NCBI RefSeq assembly: GCF_031846645.1 | Contig: NZ_JAVRHN010000012.1 | Span: 52,884-116,883, forward strand | Direction: 5' to 3' | From: Autumnicola psychrophila | GTDB lineage: Bacteria > Bacteroidota > Bacteroidia > Flavobacteriales > Flavobacteriaceae | DNA length: 64,000 bases | Shown here: positions 26,262-35,590 of the stretch, piece by piece | Numbering within the stretch: position 1 is the stretch's first letter | How the letters are laid out: every line of letters begins with the position of its first letter | Program-made: the position numbers and the translations under genes | Notes under the pieces: model-generated | The model's input: the letters and a program-made list of their open reading frames with translations, nothing else | What the model was told of the DNA's origin: nothing | Database searches by the model: none

Positions 26262-26606
26262 TTACTTCTGCCAGGCTAGAAATCCACCTTTAAGATCATA
26301 AATCTGTAAAAAACCCTCCTTCACCATAAATTTCGCAGCGCGCGCACTTCTGGCTCCGTTCCGGCAATAAATAAACACGGGCTGATCTTTATTTAAGCTT
26401 TTAATCCTGGTCATGAACCGGGAATCGTAAAAATTAATGTTCCTGGCATTTTCAATATGATCTTCGATAAACTCCTTGGGAGTGCGAACATCAATTAAAA
26501 CACCGTGAGTATCTAAAAGATATTTTTTGAATTGATCTTCTTTAAAGACTTGAATTTTCGCATTGGTTTGGGAGCCGAAACCAAACAAAGACTTGATAAT
26601 TTGCAT
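26262..26606 (-). CDS. Rhodanese-like domain protein
   Basis: A 114-residue single-domain rhodanese: VLIDVRTPKEFIEDHI, then the active-site loop CRNGARS with catalytic Cys 81, and a C-terminal LKGGFLAWQ. Such proteins carry sulfur as a persulfide. There is no signal peptide in the strict sense; the first ten residues are mildly hydrophobic. Monocistronic. Confidence 0.92.
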   Translation of the reverse strand: MQIIKSLFGFGSQTNAKIQVFKEDQFKKYLLDTHGVLIDVRTPKEFIEDHIENARNINFYDSRFMTRIKSLNKDQPVFIYCRNGARSARAAKFMVKEGFLQIYDLKGGFLAWQK

Positions 26607-26795
26607 TTTATAGGTTCTCCTATGATTTTAAATTTATTCTTGAGATGATATATTTTCTTTGAAAAAAATCAGCAATTATTTTAAGCTTTTCTTTTTAAAT
26701 ATAGAGGAAGTGTATCAAATAATATACCTAAGTTTTTTACTGATGTGAAGCCTGAGATAAGATCATCAAATTATGCCAGAAATTAAGGTAAAAAT

Positions 26796-28196
26796 CTAAT
26801 CAAGTTCCGGAATTATCCCAAGACTCTGGAAAAGGCGGGCTTTTGCATACATGAATTTCGTGAGCACTTCATTTTGTTTTAGTTGTGCTTCTATTAGCTT
26901 AATTTCCCTGCTGTTTATGAGGAATATGGAGCTTTCCCCAAAGCTCATCTTTCGTTCTTCCGCAGCGAGCATTATAATATAGTTTTCTACCATTTCGCTC
27001 ACAATGACATTCTGAATTTTATAGGATTCCAGTTCCTGAAAAACGGCCCTTATTTTATTCTCAATTTGCCTTTCATTCAGCTGAAGGTCAAAATATGTAT
27101 CTTGTACTTTCAATTCAGCAAGGCGCAAATCCCCGCGTTCCTTTCTAAGAAACAAAGGCACACTAAAGCTTATTCCGGCTTTATAATTGGCTGTATTGAG
27201 GGTTTGAAATTCCGGCTCCGGGGTAATAAAGTTGTATTCCAAATTTATAGCAGGCAGTAATTTATTAGCTTTTAAACGTCTTTCGATTTCAAGAGCCTGA
27301 AGCTTGAATTCGAGGGAACGTAGTTTGGGATGATCTTCTATATCAATTTGATCCGGGGTCAACGGGGGGAGCTCGAGAGTTAAGTCCAAATCTTCCTGTA
27401 AACTCGTATCCGGAATTACATTGGGCTGTAGTTCTACCGGAACATTGTTTGCGAGCCATAAATAATTGGACAGATTTAGCCTTTCCTTCATTAGTCTTAC
27501 CCTTGCCTGCTCCAACTCTAATGTTCGGCTTTGAACAGGAATTTTTGCTTCTACCGTATCTATGGCGGCTACTTCTCCCAGCCGGGCGTTCTGTTTTATA
27601 CCCAAAAATCGTTCTGCAGCATTTTCCAGAAACTCTTCATAAATAATCACTTCGTTATAGACCTTTAGCCATTCAAAATAAGCAATGGCCGCATCGTAAA
27701 GCACCTGATTTACCATCAAATCCCGCTCGGCTAATGTCTGCTGCCGGAAAGCTCTTGCACTCTTTAAAGTTGCCATACGATCGTTGATCCACATCCCCTG
27801 TCCCACATCAACAGAAACTCCGGCGCTGAACAGTCCGTCTTCGGGAACTGTTTTTTGTGGATTCAGATAATAGCCCTCATTTTGTTCAAAACCTGCTTTT
27901 ACTTCTACTCCGTACCAGGTTGGTATTTTAAAAGTGGAATTCAGGATGTCGTAGTACTCTGTTCCCTTAAATTCCTTCCTGTCATAATTAACTTCAATTT
28001 TTGGATCAAAACCACCCCGCGCCTTCAGCAGCTGTGCTTCTCCCATGGAAATCTGAAGCTCTGCCTGGCCTGCTACAGGGTGATATTCCTTTACATAGGC
28101 CATATATTCCTCAAAACTCAACACTTCTGGAAGTTGTTCCTGAGCTTTGAGAAAAAAGCAGGAAAAAACAGAAACTAAAAATAAATATCCTTTCAT
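26796..28196 (-). CDS. TolC family outer membrane efflux protein
   Basis: A 466-residue protein with a signal peptide (to about residue 18, FFLKAQ) and two long helical repeats separated by beta strands, as in TolC-like channels. The first half has LSFEEYMAYVKEYHP and the second ERKMSFGESSIFLINSREIKLIEAQL, a pattern often seen at the end of the second repeat. It is the last gene of a TetR-ABC-HlyD-TolC operon, three bases after the adaptor gene. Confidence 0.9.
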   Translation of the reverse strand: MKGYLFLVSVFSCFFLKAQEQLPEVLSFEEYMAYVKEYHPVAGQAELQISMGEAQLLKARGGFDPKIEVNYDRKEFKGTEYYDILNSTFKIPTWYGVEVKAGFEQNEGYYLNPQKTVPEDGLFSAGVSVDVGQGMWINDRMATLKSARAFRQQTLAERDLMVNQVLYDAAIAYFEWLKVYNEVIIYEEFLENAAERFLGIKQNARLGEVAAIDTVEAKIPVQSRTLELEQARVRLMKERLNLSNYLWLANNVPVELQPNVIPDTSLQEDLDLTLELPPLTPDQIDIEDHPKLRSLEFKLQALEIERRLKANKLLPAINLEYNFITPEPEFQTLNTANYKAGISFSVPLFLRKERGDLRLAELKVQDTYFDLQLNERQIENKIRAVFQELESYKIQNVIVSEMVENYIIMLAAEERKMSFGESSIFLINSREIKLIEAQLKQNEVLTKFMYAKARLFQSLGIIPELD

Positions 28197-28198
28197 GT

Positions 28199-29554
28199 TT
28201 ACTTCTTTTCCTTGTTCGCTTGAGAAGATCCTTCAGGTTGGTAGTAATTTGGAGGAAAACCATTTAAATTTCGCCATATTTCATACCAGATAGGAACTTC
28301 CTCCAATAGAGCTATTGTTGTTGCTCCGGAACCTACCCTAAGTGCATCTGGCCAGGGATGATCATTAGGATCTGGTGCAAGAAGAACACGATATTTTCCG
28401 TTATCACTTATAAAACTTTCTATGGCAACTACACGTGCACCGTAAGTTCCGTAAGAAAGGTTTTCCCAACCGCTAAAAACTATCGAAGGCCAACCATCAA
28501 ACTGCACTCTTACCTCTTCTCCAATATGGATCAAAGGAATATCAAGCGGATCTATATAAGTTTCAACCGCCAGTTGAAAATCTGAAGGCATGATCCCCAC
28601 CAGTCGCTCCCCTTCTTTAAAGGTCTCTCCAATCCCGGCGCGCAGGGCTTTGGTTATATAGCCACTTTGAGGTGCTAAAATATAGTTCATCTGGCCTCTA
28701 ATCACATAATTGGAATAATCACTTTCCAGCTTACTCACCTGTGCTTCGGCATCCAGTTGGTTTGAACGTGCTGTATTTAGATCACTTTCCGCTTTAGCTA
28801 TTTTATTGACATATTCTGCTTCAATTCTATTAATTTCCAACTGTGCATTAATAACTTCATTTTCACTAGCTAATAATTTATTTTGTTGAGAAATTAATTT
28901 TGCCTGGGTTTCCTGCAGTTTTAATCTCTTCTCCTCCACATCGGGTAAAGCTTTAAGACCTTCTTCCTGTAACTGCACAGTACGTGCGTATTGAGTCTCA
29001 GCAATATTGAGATTTGTTCTGGCTGCTTCCAGGTCTATACTATCACTCTCCACTTTTAAACGAGCCTGTCTCAGTTTATTATTCGCCTGTTTCAATTTTA
29101 AAGCCAATTCATTTTGTAAAGCTGCAATTTGAGCACGAAGCGCAATAATTTTACCTCCGTAAGAGTTAACAGATCCTGTCTTCGCTTCAATCTGGTTTCC
29201 TGTTCTTTCTACCAGCAAGGGATCAAAATACTCACTTTTCACTTCTGAAATATGAAGAATGGTATCTCCCTCATTCACAAACTCACCTTCTTCCACAAAC
29301 CATTCTTCGATCCTACCAGGAATAGCAGATTGTATAGTCTGAGGCCTGTGCTCGGGACTTAATGTGGTTACATATCCAGATCCGGAAACATTCTGCGTCC
29401 AGGGTAGAAACATGACTAACACAATAAAAATTATAAAACCGAGAAGAATCTTGTTGAATAAATCGTATTTGGTTTTGTGAAAGGCATATTTCACAGATTT
29501 ATATTCTGAAATATCCACCCTCCTGTTCAGTTTATCTTTTGATATATTAAGCAT
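28199..29554 (-). CDS. HlyD family membrane fusion (periplasmic adaptor) protein
   Basis: A 451-residue protein with one N-terminal helix (residues about 33-52). A lipoyl-like half follows (SAIPGRIEEWFVEEGEFVNEGDTI), then a long coiled coil (about 130-280) and the second half with APQSGYITKALRAGIGETFKEGE. It would join the ABC transporter in the inner membrane to the TolC-like channel. It starts seven bases after the ABC gene. Confidence 0.9.
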   Translation of the reverse strand: MLNISKDKLNRRVDISEYKSVKYAFHKTKYDLFNKILLGFIIFIVLVMFLPWTQNVSGSGYVTTLSPEHRPQTIQSAIPGRIEEWFVEEGEFVNEGDTILHISEVKSEYFDPLLVERTGNQIEAKTGSVNSYGGKIIALRAQIAALQNELALKLKQANNKLRQARLKVESDSIDLEAARTNLNIAETQYARTVQLQEEGLKALPDVEEKRLKLQETQAKLISQQNKLLASENEVINAQLEINRIEAEYVNKIAKAESDLNTARSNQLDAEAQVSKLESDYSNYVIRGQMNYILAPQSGYITKALRAGIGETFKEGERLVGIMPSDFQLAVETYIDPLDIPLIHIGEEVRVQFDGWPSIVFSGWENLSYGTYGARVVAIESFISDNGKYRVLLAPDPNDHPWPDALRVGSGATTIALLEEVPIWYEIWRNLNGFPPNYYQPEGSSQANKEKK

Positions 29555-29560
29555 CTTTTG

Positions 29561-31225
29561 CTAAAATTTATTCTTTATTATACCATTTTCCAGGACGATG
29601 GTTTCATCACAGAATTCTTCCCAAAGTTCATTCCTGCTTGCAACTAACAGAGACCATGGCCGGGAACTATCTGTAAAGAAATGAAGAAGGCGACTGGCTT
29701 CTTCTTTTTCAAATTGTTCCAGAGGTTCTTTAAGAATAAGCAAATCTGGTTTTCTTACAATTGCCCGGGCTAGGATAATTCGTTTACCTATTAGTGACGA
29801 AAGATACTTCCCCTCTGGGTAAATAATACTTTTAAGTCCTTCAGGCTGCTCTTTTACAAATTGTGATAAGCCCATCGTGTCTATTGCCCATTGTATATCT
29901 TTATCAGATACGCTGTCATCACCAAAAGTTATATTATCACGTAAAGTTCCTTCAAAAGGAAATTCTTCAGGTAAAAACACCCCCAATCTTCCCCGGTAGT
30001 CATTTATGGCTAAGCTTTTCAAAGAATAATTATTTACGTAGATATTTCCGCGTGTGGCTTCAAGTATTCCTGCAACAACTTTTAAAAGTGTTGTACGTCC
30101 ACTACCATTTGATCCTTTAATAAGAAAATTTTTTCCTGCAGGAATATTAAGGGAAATATTTCTAAGAATGGTTTTATTACCTGTGGGTGCGGTGTACGAT
30201 ACATCATCCAATTCTACATCTAAAGGGACTGCATCTGATAGGACGTTATCACCTTCAGTTTTTTCCAGTTCTTTGTCTACTACCTGGCCCAGTTTTTCCA
30301 GTGAAGTAAGCAAATCATAAACAGTGTCCAATCCTTTTATCAGTTTTTCTACAGATCCCATAATAAGGAGGATAATTATTTCTGCAGCCACAAATTGCCC
30401 TATGTTCATTTGTTGATTTAATACCAGCATACCCCCAATGGCCAGAAGCCCCCCGGTTACCAGAACCTTAAAAATTATTAGCTTTATAAACTGAATTATT
30501 AAAACGCCGAAATGACCTTCGCGGGAATGAAGATAATTATTGGTCAAATAATCACTTTTATCCATTGCGAGACTTCTCTTTCCTGATACTTTAAAACTAA
30601 CAATCTCCCTGGCCATTTCCTGAAGCCAGTGGGCCACTTTATATTTATGTTTCGATTCATCAAGGCTGGTGTCCATTCCCTTGCGTGCTGTGAATTTAAA
30701 AACAAGCCACAGAAGGACCACCAGTAAGAACCCATAAATTATGAAGAATGGGTGGTAAAGGGAAAGCAGGATCAAACCTAAAATAATTTGCACTATAGCA
30801 GAAGGAAAATCCAGCAGCAGTTTAGCCATGCCTTTTTGAACATTAATAGTATCAAAAAAACGGTTTGCAAGTTCTGGGGGATAAGAAGAATTTAACTGTT
30901 CCATTTTAATTTTTGGAAACCTGTAGGTAAATTCAAAAGAAGACCTTGTAAATATTTTTTGCTGGATATTTTCTACGATACGCACCTGCATTAGTTCCAG
31001 CACCCCCACAAACCCCACAGCCAGAGTAACCAGTACTACAAGTACTATCCAGGAGGTACTTACCCGACCTCCCTGGATTAAGTTTACAATAGCCTGTATA
31101 CCCAAGGGCACAGAAAGGTTTATTAATCCTGCAAAAATCGCATAATAAATAGTTTGTAAGACATCTCTTCTGTCGAGCTTTAAGAGGCCGTACAATCGGT
31201 TAAGTGCATAGGTTCCTTTAGCCAT
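29561..31225 (-). CDS. ABC exporter (permease-ATPase fusion) with degenerate ATPase motifs
   Basis: A 554-residue half-transporter: a membrane domain with about six helices (residues 20-300) and a nucleotide-binding domain (about 335-554). The layout is that of type I secretion ABC proteins without a peptidase domain. Key ATPase residues are changed: Walker A reads GSNGSGRT (Arg 377 for Lys), the Q-loop Gln is Glu 420, the LSGGQ signature reads LSSLI, Walker B reads LLILKEP (Lys 499 for Asp) and the H-loop His is replaced (VASRN). Only the catalytic Glu (500) remains. ATP hydrolysis is doubtful, or the family uses unusual residues. Confidence 0.85.
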   Translation of the reverse strand: MAKGTYALNRLYGLLKLDRRDVLQTIYYAIFAGLINLSVPLGIQAIVNLIQGGRVSTSWIVLVVLVTLAVGFVGVLELMQVRIVENIQQKIFTRSSFEFTYRFPKIKMEQLNSSYPPELANRFFDTINVQKGMAKLLLDFPSAIVQIILGLILLSLYHPFFIIYGFLLVVLLWLVFKFTARKGMDTSLDESKHKYKVAHWLQEMAREIVSFKVSGKRSLAMDKSDYLTNNYLHSREGHFGVLIIQFIKLIIFKVLVTGGLLAIGGMLVLNQQMNIGQFVAAEIIILLIMGSVEKLIKGLDTVYDLLTSLEKLGQVVDKELEKTEGDNVLSDAVPLDVELDDVSYTAPTGNKTILRNISLNIPAGKNFLIKGSNGSGRTTLLKVVAGILEATRGNIYVNNYSLKSLAINDYRGRLGVFLPEEFPFEGTLRDNITFGDDSVSDKDIQWAIDTMGLSQFVKEQPEGLKSIIYPEGKYLSSLIGKRIILARAIVRKPDLLILKEPLEQFEKEEASRLLHFFTDSSRPWSLLVASRNELWEEFCDETIVLENGIIKNKF

Positions 31226-31905
31226 TATTTAGGTAAGTTTAAAGTTGAAGAAACAAGGTGAATAAAAAATTGAGAAGGCAATATCTTATCATTACATTCT
31301 GTAAGTGAAGAAAAATGTTCTTTTAAAAAATGCTGATGCAACGCACCTTCCAAAACAGTACTGGCCAGAGAAGATGGAAAAGGATAATTACTGTCTACTG
31401 CCAGAACCATTTCTTTTAACCTTACCGCTAATCTATTGTACACAGCAAAAAAGCCTTCTTTATTCTCCCTATCCACCTCTTTTGAAAGAAAAGATTTGGA
31501 ATACTCATTAATTACCACTTTATGAAGGATTACTTCATCAATATGGGAGATAAAAGAATCTCTCTCTACGCTTCGGGTCAAAACCTGAATTCCCGTCTCC
31601 AGCTTCTTTTTGGGATCTTCGATATTGGCTGTAGCAAATACTAATTGATATTCTTTCCATCCCCAGTACCACGAAGTGAGATAAAGTAGCAGCTTGTGCT
31701 TGTTCTCAAAATATCGGTAAATCGAACTCTCATTAGAACCAATTTTAGCTCCAAGTTTTTTAAAGGTAAAATGCTCAAATCCAATATCATGTGTTAAAAG
31801 AATGCTGTGCTCCACAATTTTTTTCCCTAAAGCTGAAGATTCGGGGTCCTTAACATAAAGATTGCGATTAACCTCAATTTTTAAACTGGCAAAAAGACTT
31901 TTCAT
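31225..31905 (-). CDS. TetR/AcrR family regulator of the export operon
   Basis: A 226-residue regulator with an N-terminal TetR helix-turn-helix (residues about 25-75: LTHDIGFEHFTFKKLGAKIGSNESSIYRYFENKHKLL) given here as two pieces, GFEHFTFKKLGAKIGSN and ESSIYRYFENK. A ligand-binding helical domain follows. It is the first gene of the operon; its stop overlaps the ABC start by one base. A 31-base palindrome over its own promoter is the obvious operator, so it most likely represses the whole operon until a ligand binds. Confidence 0.9.
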   Translation of the reverse strand: MKSLFASLKIEVNRNLYVKDPESSALGKKIVEHSILLTHDIGFEHFTFKKLGAKIGSNESSIYRYFENKHKLLLYLTSWYWGWKEYQLVFATANIEDPKKKLETGIQVLTRSVERDSFISHIDEVILHKVVINEYSKSFLSKEVDRENKEGFFAVYNRLAVRLKEMVLAVDSNYPFPSSLASTVLEGALHQHFLKEHFSSLTECNDKILPSQFFIHLVSSTLNLPK

Positions 31906-31923
31906 CCTATGAAATATTAGATC

Positions 31924-31954
31924 GCAAATATAATAGTAACACTATCATATTTGC
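31924..31954 (-). promoter_or_regulatory. TetR operator (14-3-14 palindrome) overlapping the operon promoter
   Basis: Arms GCAAATATAATAGT (31924-31937) and ACTATCATATTTGC (31941-31954) match in 13 of 14 positions about a three-base centre. On the minus strand TATATTTG (31932-31925) is a perfect -7 element, and a TTG at 31956-31954 lies 21 bp upstream as the -33 element. The palindrome therefore fills the space between both promoter boxes, 19 bases before the tetR start codon. Confidence 0.85.
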
Positions 31955-31956
31955 AA

Positions 31957-32678
31957 CTAACACATTCATTAGTAACATTAACTTAATCTGAAAAGAGTCC
32001 TATTCCGGGAGTATGGTTTTCGTCAATACAATAAAATACTTGAAAATGGTGTGATCGCTTAAGAATCTGATTAGCCTCTGTTTTGCAATTTTTGCATTTT
32101 CCGGACTTTGCATTTATGGGGGAGAGATGTTTTGGAATTATATTTTCCTATATAAAAACAAATTTTTCAGATGGGCAATTAATATCTGGACTTTTACTTT
32201 TTTCCCATAAATAAAATACAGAAATTTTGTTCCTATTTCACCATAAAGTGCTCATTTTCGGCTTCAGATCTCCGGAAAAAAATCCGTTATTGAGAATTTT
32301 GACTAATGGTAAAGTATCATCCATTACCTTCCAAAGTACAGATTTCTACACATATTTGAAAGAAATGGAAATATTCAGAGAAAGAGAGCTTAGATTTAAA
32401 TTTGCTGCCACTTAAGAATATCCTGATTCCTTTTTTTTACGGATTTAAAAAGGTTATTCCCAGCATGGATTGCATAAATTTTCTCATGGTTGAGGGGTGA
32501 AGCACCTCCCCAGGCAGCACATCTTCTGCACAAAATTTGTCTCTTGCGCGAGCAGTATCAAAGAATTTTATTGATGTTGCTTCATTTCAGAATTAAGTTT
32601 CCCGCTCAAGACGACGGACTCCTATAAAAACTCAGGATGAACCAATAAAGGGCAAATTTAAATACGCTAAAATCCAGC
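31957..32678. other. Gene-poor stretch between the tetR promoter and the Dabb gene
   Basis: No convincing gene is visible. The longest frame (62 codons from a TTG at 32227) has no recognisable features. Words at about 32085-32108 and 32250-32270 weakly resemble the dispersed element. Base composition is AT-rich as in other spacers here. Confidence 0.5.
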
Positions 32679-33095
32679 TTATTTTTCAGCTAATTTATCG
32701 ATTCCAACAGAATCATAAACCTGAACTTTTTTCCACAGATGAGATGATTCTTCTATAAACACCTCATGAGCTGGTTCTGTTTGGTACTTATTTTGAATCT
32801 CTTTTGAAGGAAAACTTAGAATCAAAGAATACGTATAAGAGTTATCGACTACATCCCGTGGTGTTCCTGCCGGAACTCCAATAAATTTAGTCTGTGCATA
32901 TTCACTGTTTTTCATGAACTTTTTTACAGAAGTTTCAAAAGCCTGGCGATCTTCAGCACTATCAGGGTTATGAAACCAGAAATAAACAACGTGTGTAAAA
33001 TTAGAGTCAAATTCCATTTTCTCTTCCTGAGCCGAGAGGTTATTAGCTCCTAATACGACCGTAGCAATAACTAAGGTTTTTAAAATTTTGGACAT
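32679..33095 (-). CDS. Secreted Dabb (stress-responsive alpha/beta barrel) domain protein
   Basis: A 138-residue protein with a signal peptide (to about NLSAQ, residue 22). A single dimeric alpha/beta barrel domain follows: FTHVVYFWFHNPDS at the start with the usual His, FIGVPAGTPRDVVDNSYTYSLILSF in the middle split by a loop, and HEVFIEESSHLWKKVQVYD at the end. The family often forms dimers; the substrate is unknown. Monocistronic. Confidence 0.88.
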   Translation of the reverse strand: MSKILKTLVIATVVLGANNLSAQEEKMEFDSNFTHVVYFWFHNPDSAEDRQAFETSVKKFMKNSEYAQTKFIGVPAGTPRDVVDNSYTYSLILSFPSKEIQNKYQTEPAHEVFIEESSHLWKKVQVYDSVGIDKLAEK

Positions 33096-33488
33096 TTTTA
33101 TATTGATTTTAAAGTTCCTAAATTACAATAAATTAGACAGGTTCAAAGATTTTCTTTAAAATTTAAATAAATGTGCAGCGGAAACATCTTCCTGATTACG
33201 TATCGATATTTGTTATTTTTAGCACTTCACCTTAAAAAGCCAAAAACATTTAATAATATTCATTCTTCTCTTTCTCTGTATAGTAAATTTTAACTGTTCC
33301 AAAGTTATTAGAAACGAAAATACTAAAAATTGAGAATGATTCTTAAAAAAAGGAAAATCAAAATTATTATTTCGAAGAGTATGAAAGTATAGACTTCAAC
33401 AATTGCCGATATTTGCCATTTTCAGGTATGTTCTAAAATGGAAGGCGTCAACTTCTTCATAGTTAATATCTTTATTTTTATCTCTTTA
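33096..33488. other. AT-rich spacer without a recognisable gene
   Basis: Nothing coding is supported. At 33405-33427 there is a degenerate copy of the dispersed element (GCCGATATTTGCC, then ATTTTCAGGT), about 60 bases from the end of the pseudogene at 33489. Confidence 0.5.
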
Positions 33489-34045
33489 TTAAACCACCTC
33501 CTGAAGATAATCAACGTACAACTGCAATTCTCTATCGAAAATGTGGGGGCGATCTGTGCGTTTTGGTAAAGCTGTTCGGCCATAAATATGGTCCACCATT
33601 TCCTGAAGACTTGCCCGCTTCGAAAAATTCAAAAAACCTCCTCCAGGTCAACTTTTTCTGCTTCACCTGCCATGTCTAAAAAGCGCCTATACTTTTCTTT
33701 TAGTCCGCTTTCTTCGGGAAGCATCTCAAAATATTTTACAATTTCAGAACCCGTTTCAAAAGCAGAAGATCGTAAATCTTCCAGTTTAGACTGTACGTTT
33801 CTGTTTACAAGATTTAGATAATCTGTAAGACGTCTCACCCGGTAATTCCCTTCATCAGTACTAATAGGCACGTACGGCTCATTACTTTGCTGGTAATAAT
33901 GTTTACGCATCATTTCAACCAGGTTGTCTTCAATAATCGAAATTGCCGAAGTTATCCCGTAGTGGGCAACTTTTATAGGTGAATCTATAGTAAAAGAAAG
34001 TCCCATGACCGGGATGTGAAAATTATGTGGAGAAAGAACGCTCAT
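33489..34045 (-). pseudogene. Internally deleted remnant of a large conserved Bacteroidota protein
   Basis: The first 138 residues (MSVLSPHNFHIPVMGLSFT onward) match what I recall as the N-terminus of a much longer (roughly 600-residue) Bacteroidota protein of unknown function. The frame stops at 33629. In the next frame, without a start codon, a 48-codon piece continues to a stop at 33489 and reads NFSKRASLQEMVDHIYGR and later FDRELQLYVDYLQ, which matches the C-terminus of the same protein as I recall it. The middle is missing, which points to an internal deletion of several hundred codons that also shifted the frame near 33630. Confidence 0.65.
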
Positions 34046-34211
34046 GTTATTTTAAATTTTAGCAAGCTCAAAGATGAAGAAGCTTTGGAAGCTGAAATAT
34101 GATTAAAATCATGTATTGCCACATACTTTAATAAAAAGTATAAATTGAAAAGAGATTCCTGCTCATCTATATTGACATTTTTGCTTTTCTTCGCATCAAA
34201 TCGACCAGATA

Positions 34212-35396
34212 ATGCTTGTTGCAAAGCGTATATTACCAATTATAGTTTTTTCCCAATTTTGCTGTACCTCGCTCTGGTTTGCGAGCAATGCAGTAATGCC
34301 AGACTTGCTGCTGAATTATAATCTTGGAGCTTCCGCTTTGGGGCATTTAACTTCTGCAGTGCAATTTGGATTTATAAGCGGCACCCTGATTTTTGCAATT
34401 TTCGGCATTGCAGATCGGTTTTCGCCTTCCCGGGTTTTCTTTGGGTGTGCATTGTTGGGAGCCTTCTTTAATCTCAGTATTATTTCTGAAGCGCATACTT
34501 TAAACAGCCTGTTATTGCTGCGTTTTCTTACCGGATTTTCTCTTGCCGGAATTTATCCTGTAGGTATGAAAATCGCTTCTGATTATTACCTGAAGGGACT
34601 GGGAAAATCCCTTGGTTTTCTTGTAGGAGCCCTGGTCCTTGGAACCGCATTTCCTCATTTATTAAAAGGTATCACAACCACCGGCACATTACCTTGGAAG
34701 TCGGTTCTTATAACAACTTCTGTTTTATCTGTTTTAGGCGGATTGCTGATTTTTCTTTTAATTCCGAATGGACCTTACAGGCAACCAAAATTGAAAAAGG
34801 ACTTTTCTGCAGCTTTTAAGGTTTTTAGAAATTCGAGATTTAGAGCTGCCGCTTTCGGTTATTTTGGGCACATGTGGGAGCTTTACGCTTTCTGGGCATT
34901 TGTGCCGGTAGCCTTGCAAATTTATCAGGAAGTTAATCCTCATATAGATTTTAATATTCCTTTGCTTTCGTTCCTGATTATCGGCTCCGGCGGACTGGCA
35001 TGTGTGATAGGGGGTTATATTTCTGCAAATTTCGGCACCCGGAAAACTGCAGCCACGGGACTTTTTCTTTCGGGATGTTGTTGTCTTCTTTCTCCTTTGC
35101 TGCTTCTTCAAAATTCTCCGACTGTTGTAATTGTTTTCCTGATTTTCTGGGGATTAATGGTGGTTGCAGATTCGCCTCTTTTCTCCACATTGGTAGCCCA
35201 AAATGCAATTGCAGAATCCCGGGGTACCGCCCTTACCATTGTAAATTCTATAGGATTTGGTATCACTATTTTAAGCATCCAGCTCCTTAATTTATTTACG
35301 GAAGTTATTGATCCCATTTACCTGTTCGTCGCACTGGCAGCGGGACCAGCCTTTGGATTATGGGCACTCTTTAGAAAAAGTTCTTCGGAAGACTGA
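34212..35396 (+). CDS. Major facilitator superfamily transporter
   Basis: A 394-residue protein with twelve predicted membrane segments. The loop between helices 2 and 3 reads GIADRFSPSRVFFG, a form of the MFS GxxxDRxGRR motif, and the second half repeats the pattern at GGYISANFGTRKTAATG. The substrate cannot be read. It is monocistronic and ends tail to tail with the minus-strand operon at 35591. Confidence 0.88.
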   Translation: MLVAKRILPIIVFSQFCCTSLWFASNAVMPDLLLNYNLGASALGHLTSAVQFGFISGTLIFAIFGIADRFSPSRVFFGCALLGAFFNLSIISEAHTLNSLLLLRFLTGFSLAGIYPVGMKIASDYYLKGLGKSLGFLVGALVLGTAFPHLLKGITTTGTLPWKSVLITTSVLSVLGGLLIFLLIPNGPYRQPKLKKDFSAAFKVFRNSRFRAAAFGYFGHMWELYAFWAFVPVALQIYQEVNPHIDFNIPLLSFLIIGSGGLACVIGGYISANFGTRKTAATGLFLSGCCCLLSPLLLLQNSPTVVIVFLIFWGLMVVADSPLFSTLVAQNAIAESRGTALTIVNSIGFGITILSIQLLNLFTEVIDPIYLFVALAAGPAFGLWALFRKSSSED

Positions 35397-35590
35397 TTTA
35401 ACCCTTCCGTCTTAACCAGCTTTCGCTGATTAAGCCACCTTCTCTTAAAAAAAGGAAAGGAACCTCTAGAGTTGCAATTTCTTCTTCAGAATTGAGAAGA
35501 AATCTTTCATGGCTACGAATTATCTTTAAAGTTGAAGATTTTCAATGAAGTGCCTTTAATTCAAAATTAAAAATTCAGAATATTAAAGAA

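Noticed and set aside
32227..32415. A 62-codon frame in the gene-poor region after tetR
   Set aside because: It starts with TTG, has no recognisable features, no promoter and no partner; length is within chance for AT-rich DNA.
34042..34239. A 65-codon minus-strand frame between the pseudogene and the MFS gene
   Set aside because: It overlaps the start of the MFS gene on the other strand and leaves no room for that gene's promoter; composition is like a spacer.
35398..35541. A 47-codon open stretch on the minus strand (contains LEVPFLFLREGG)
   Set aside because: It looks protein-like but has no start codon and I recognise no family; it could be a gene remnant, but evidence is too thin to list it.
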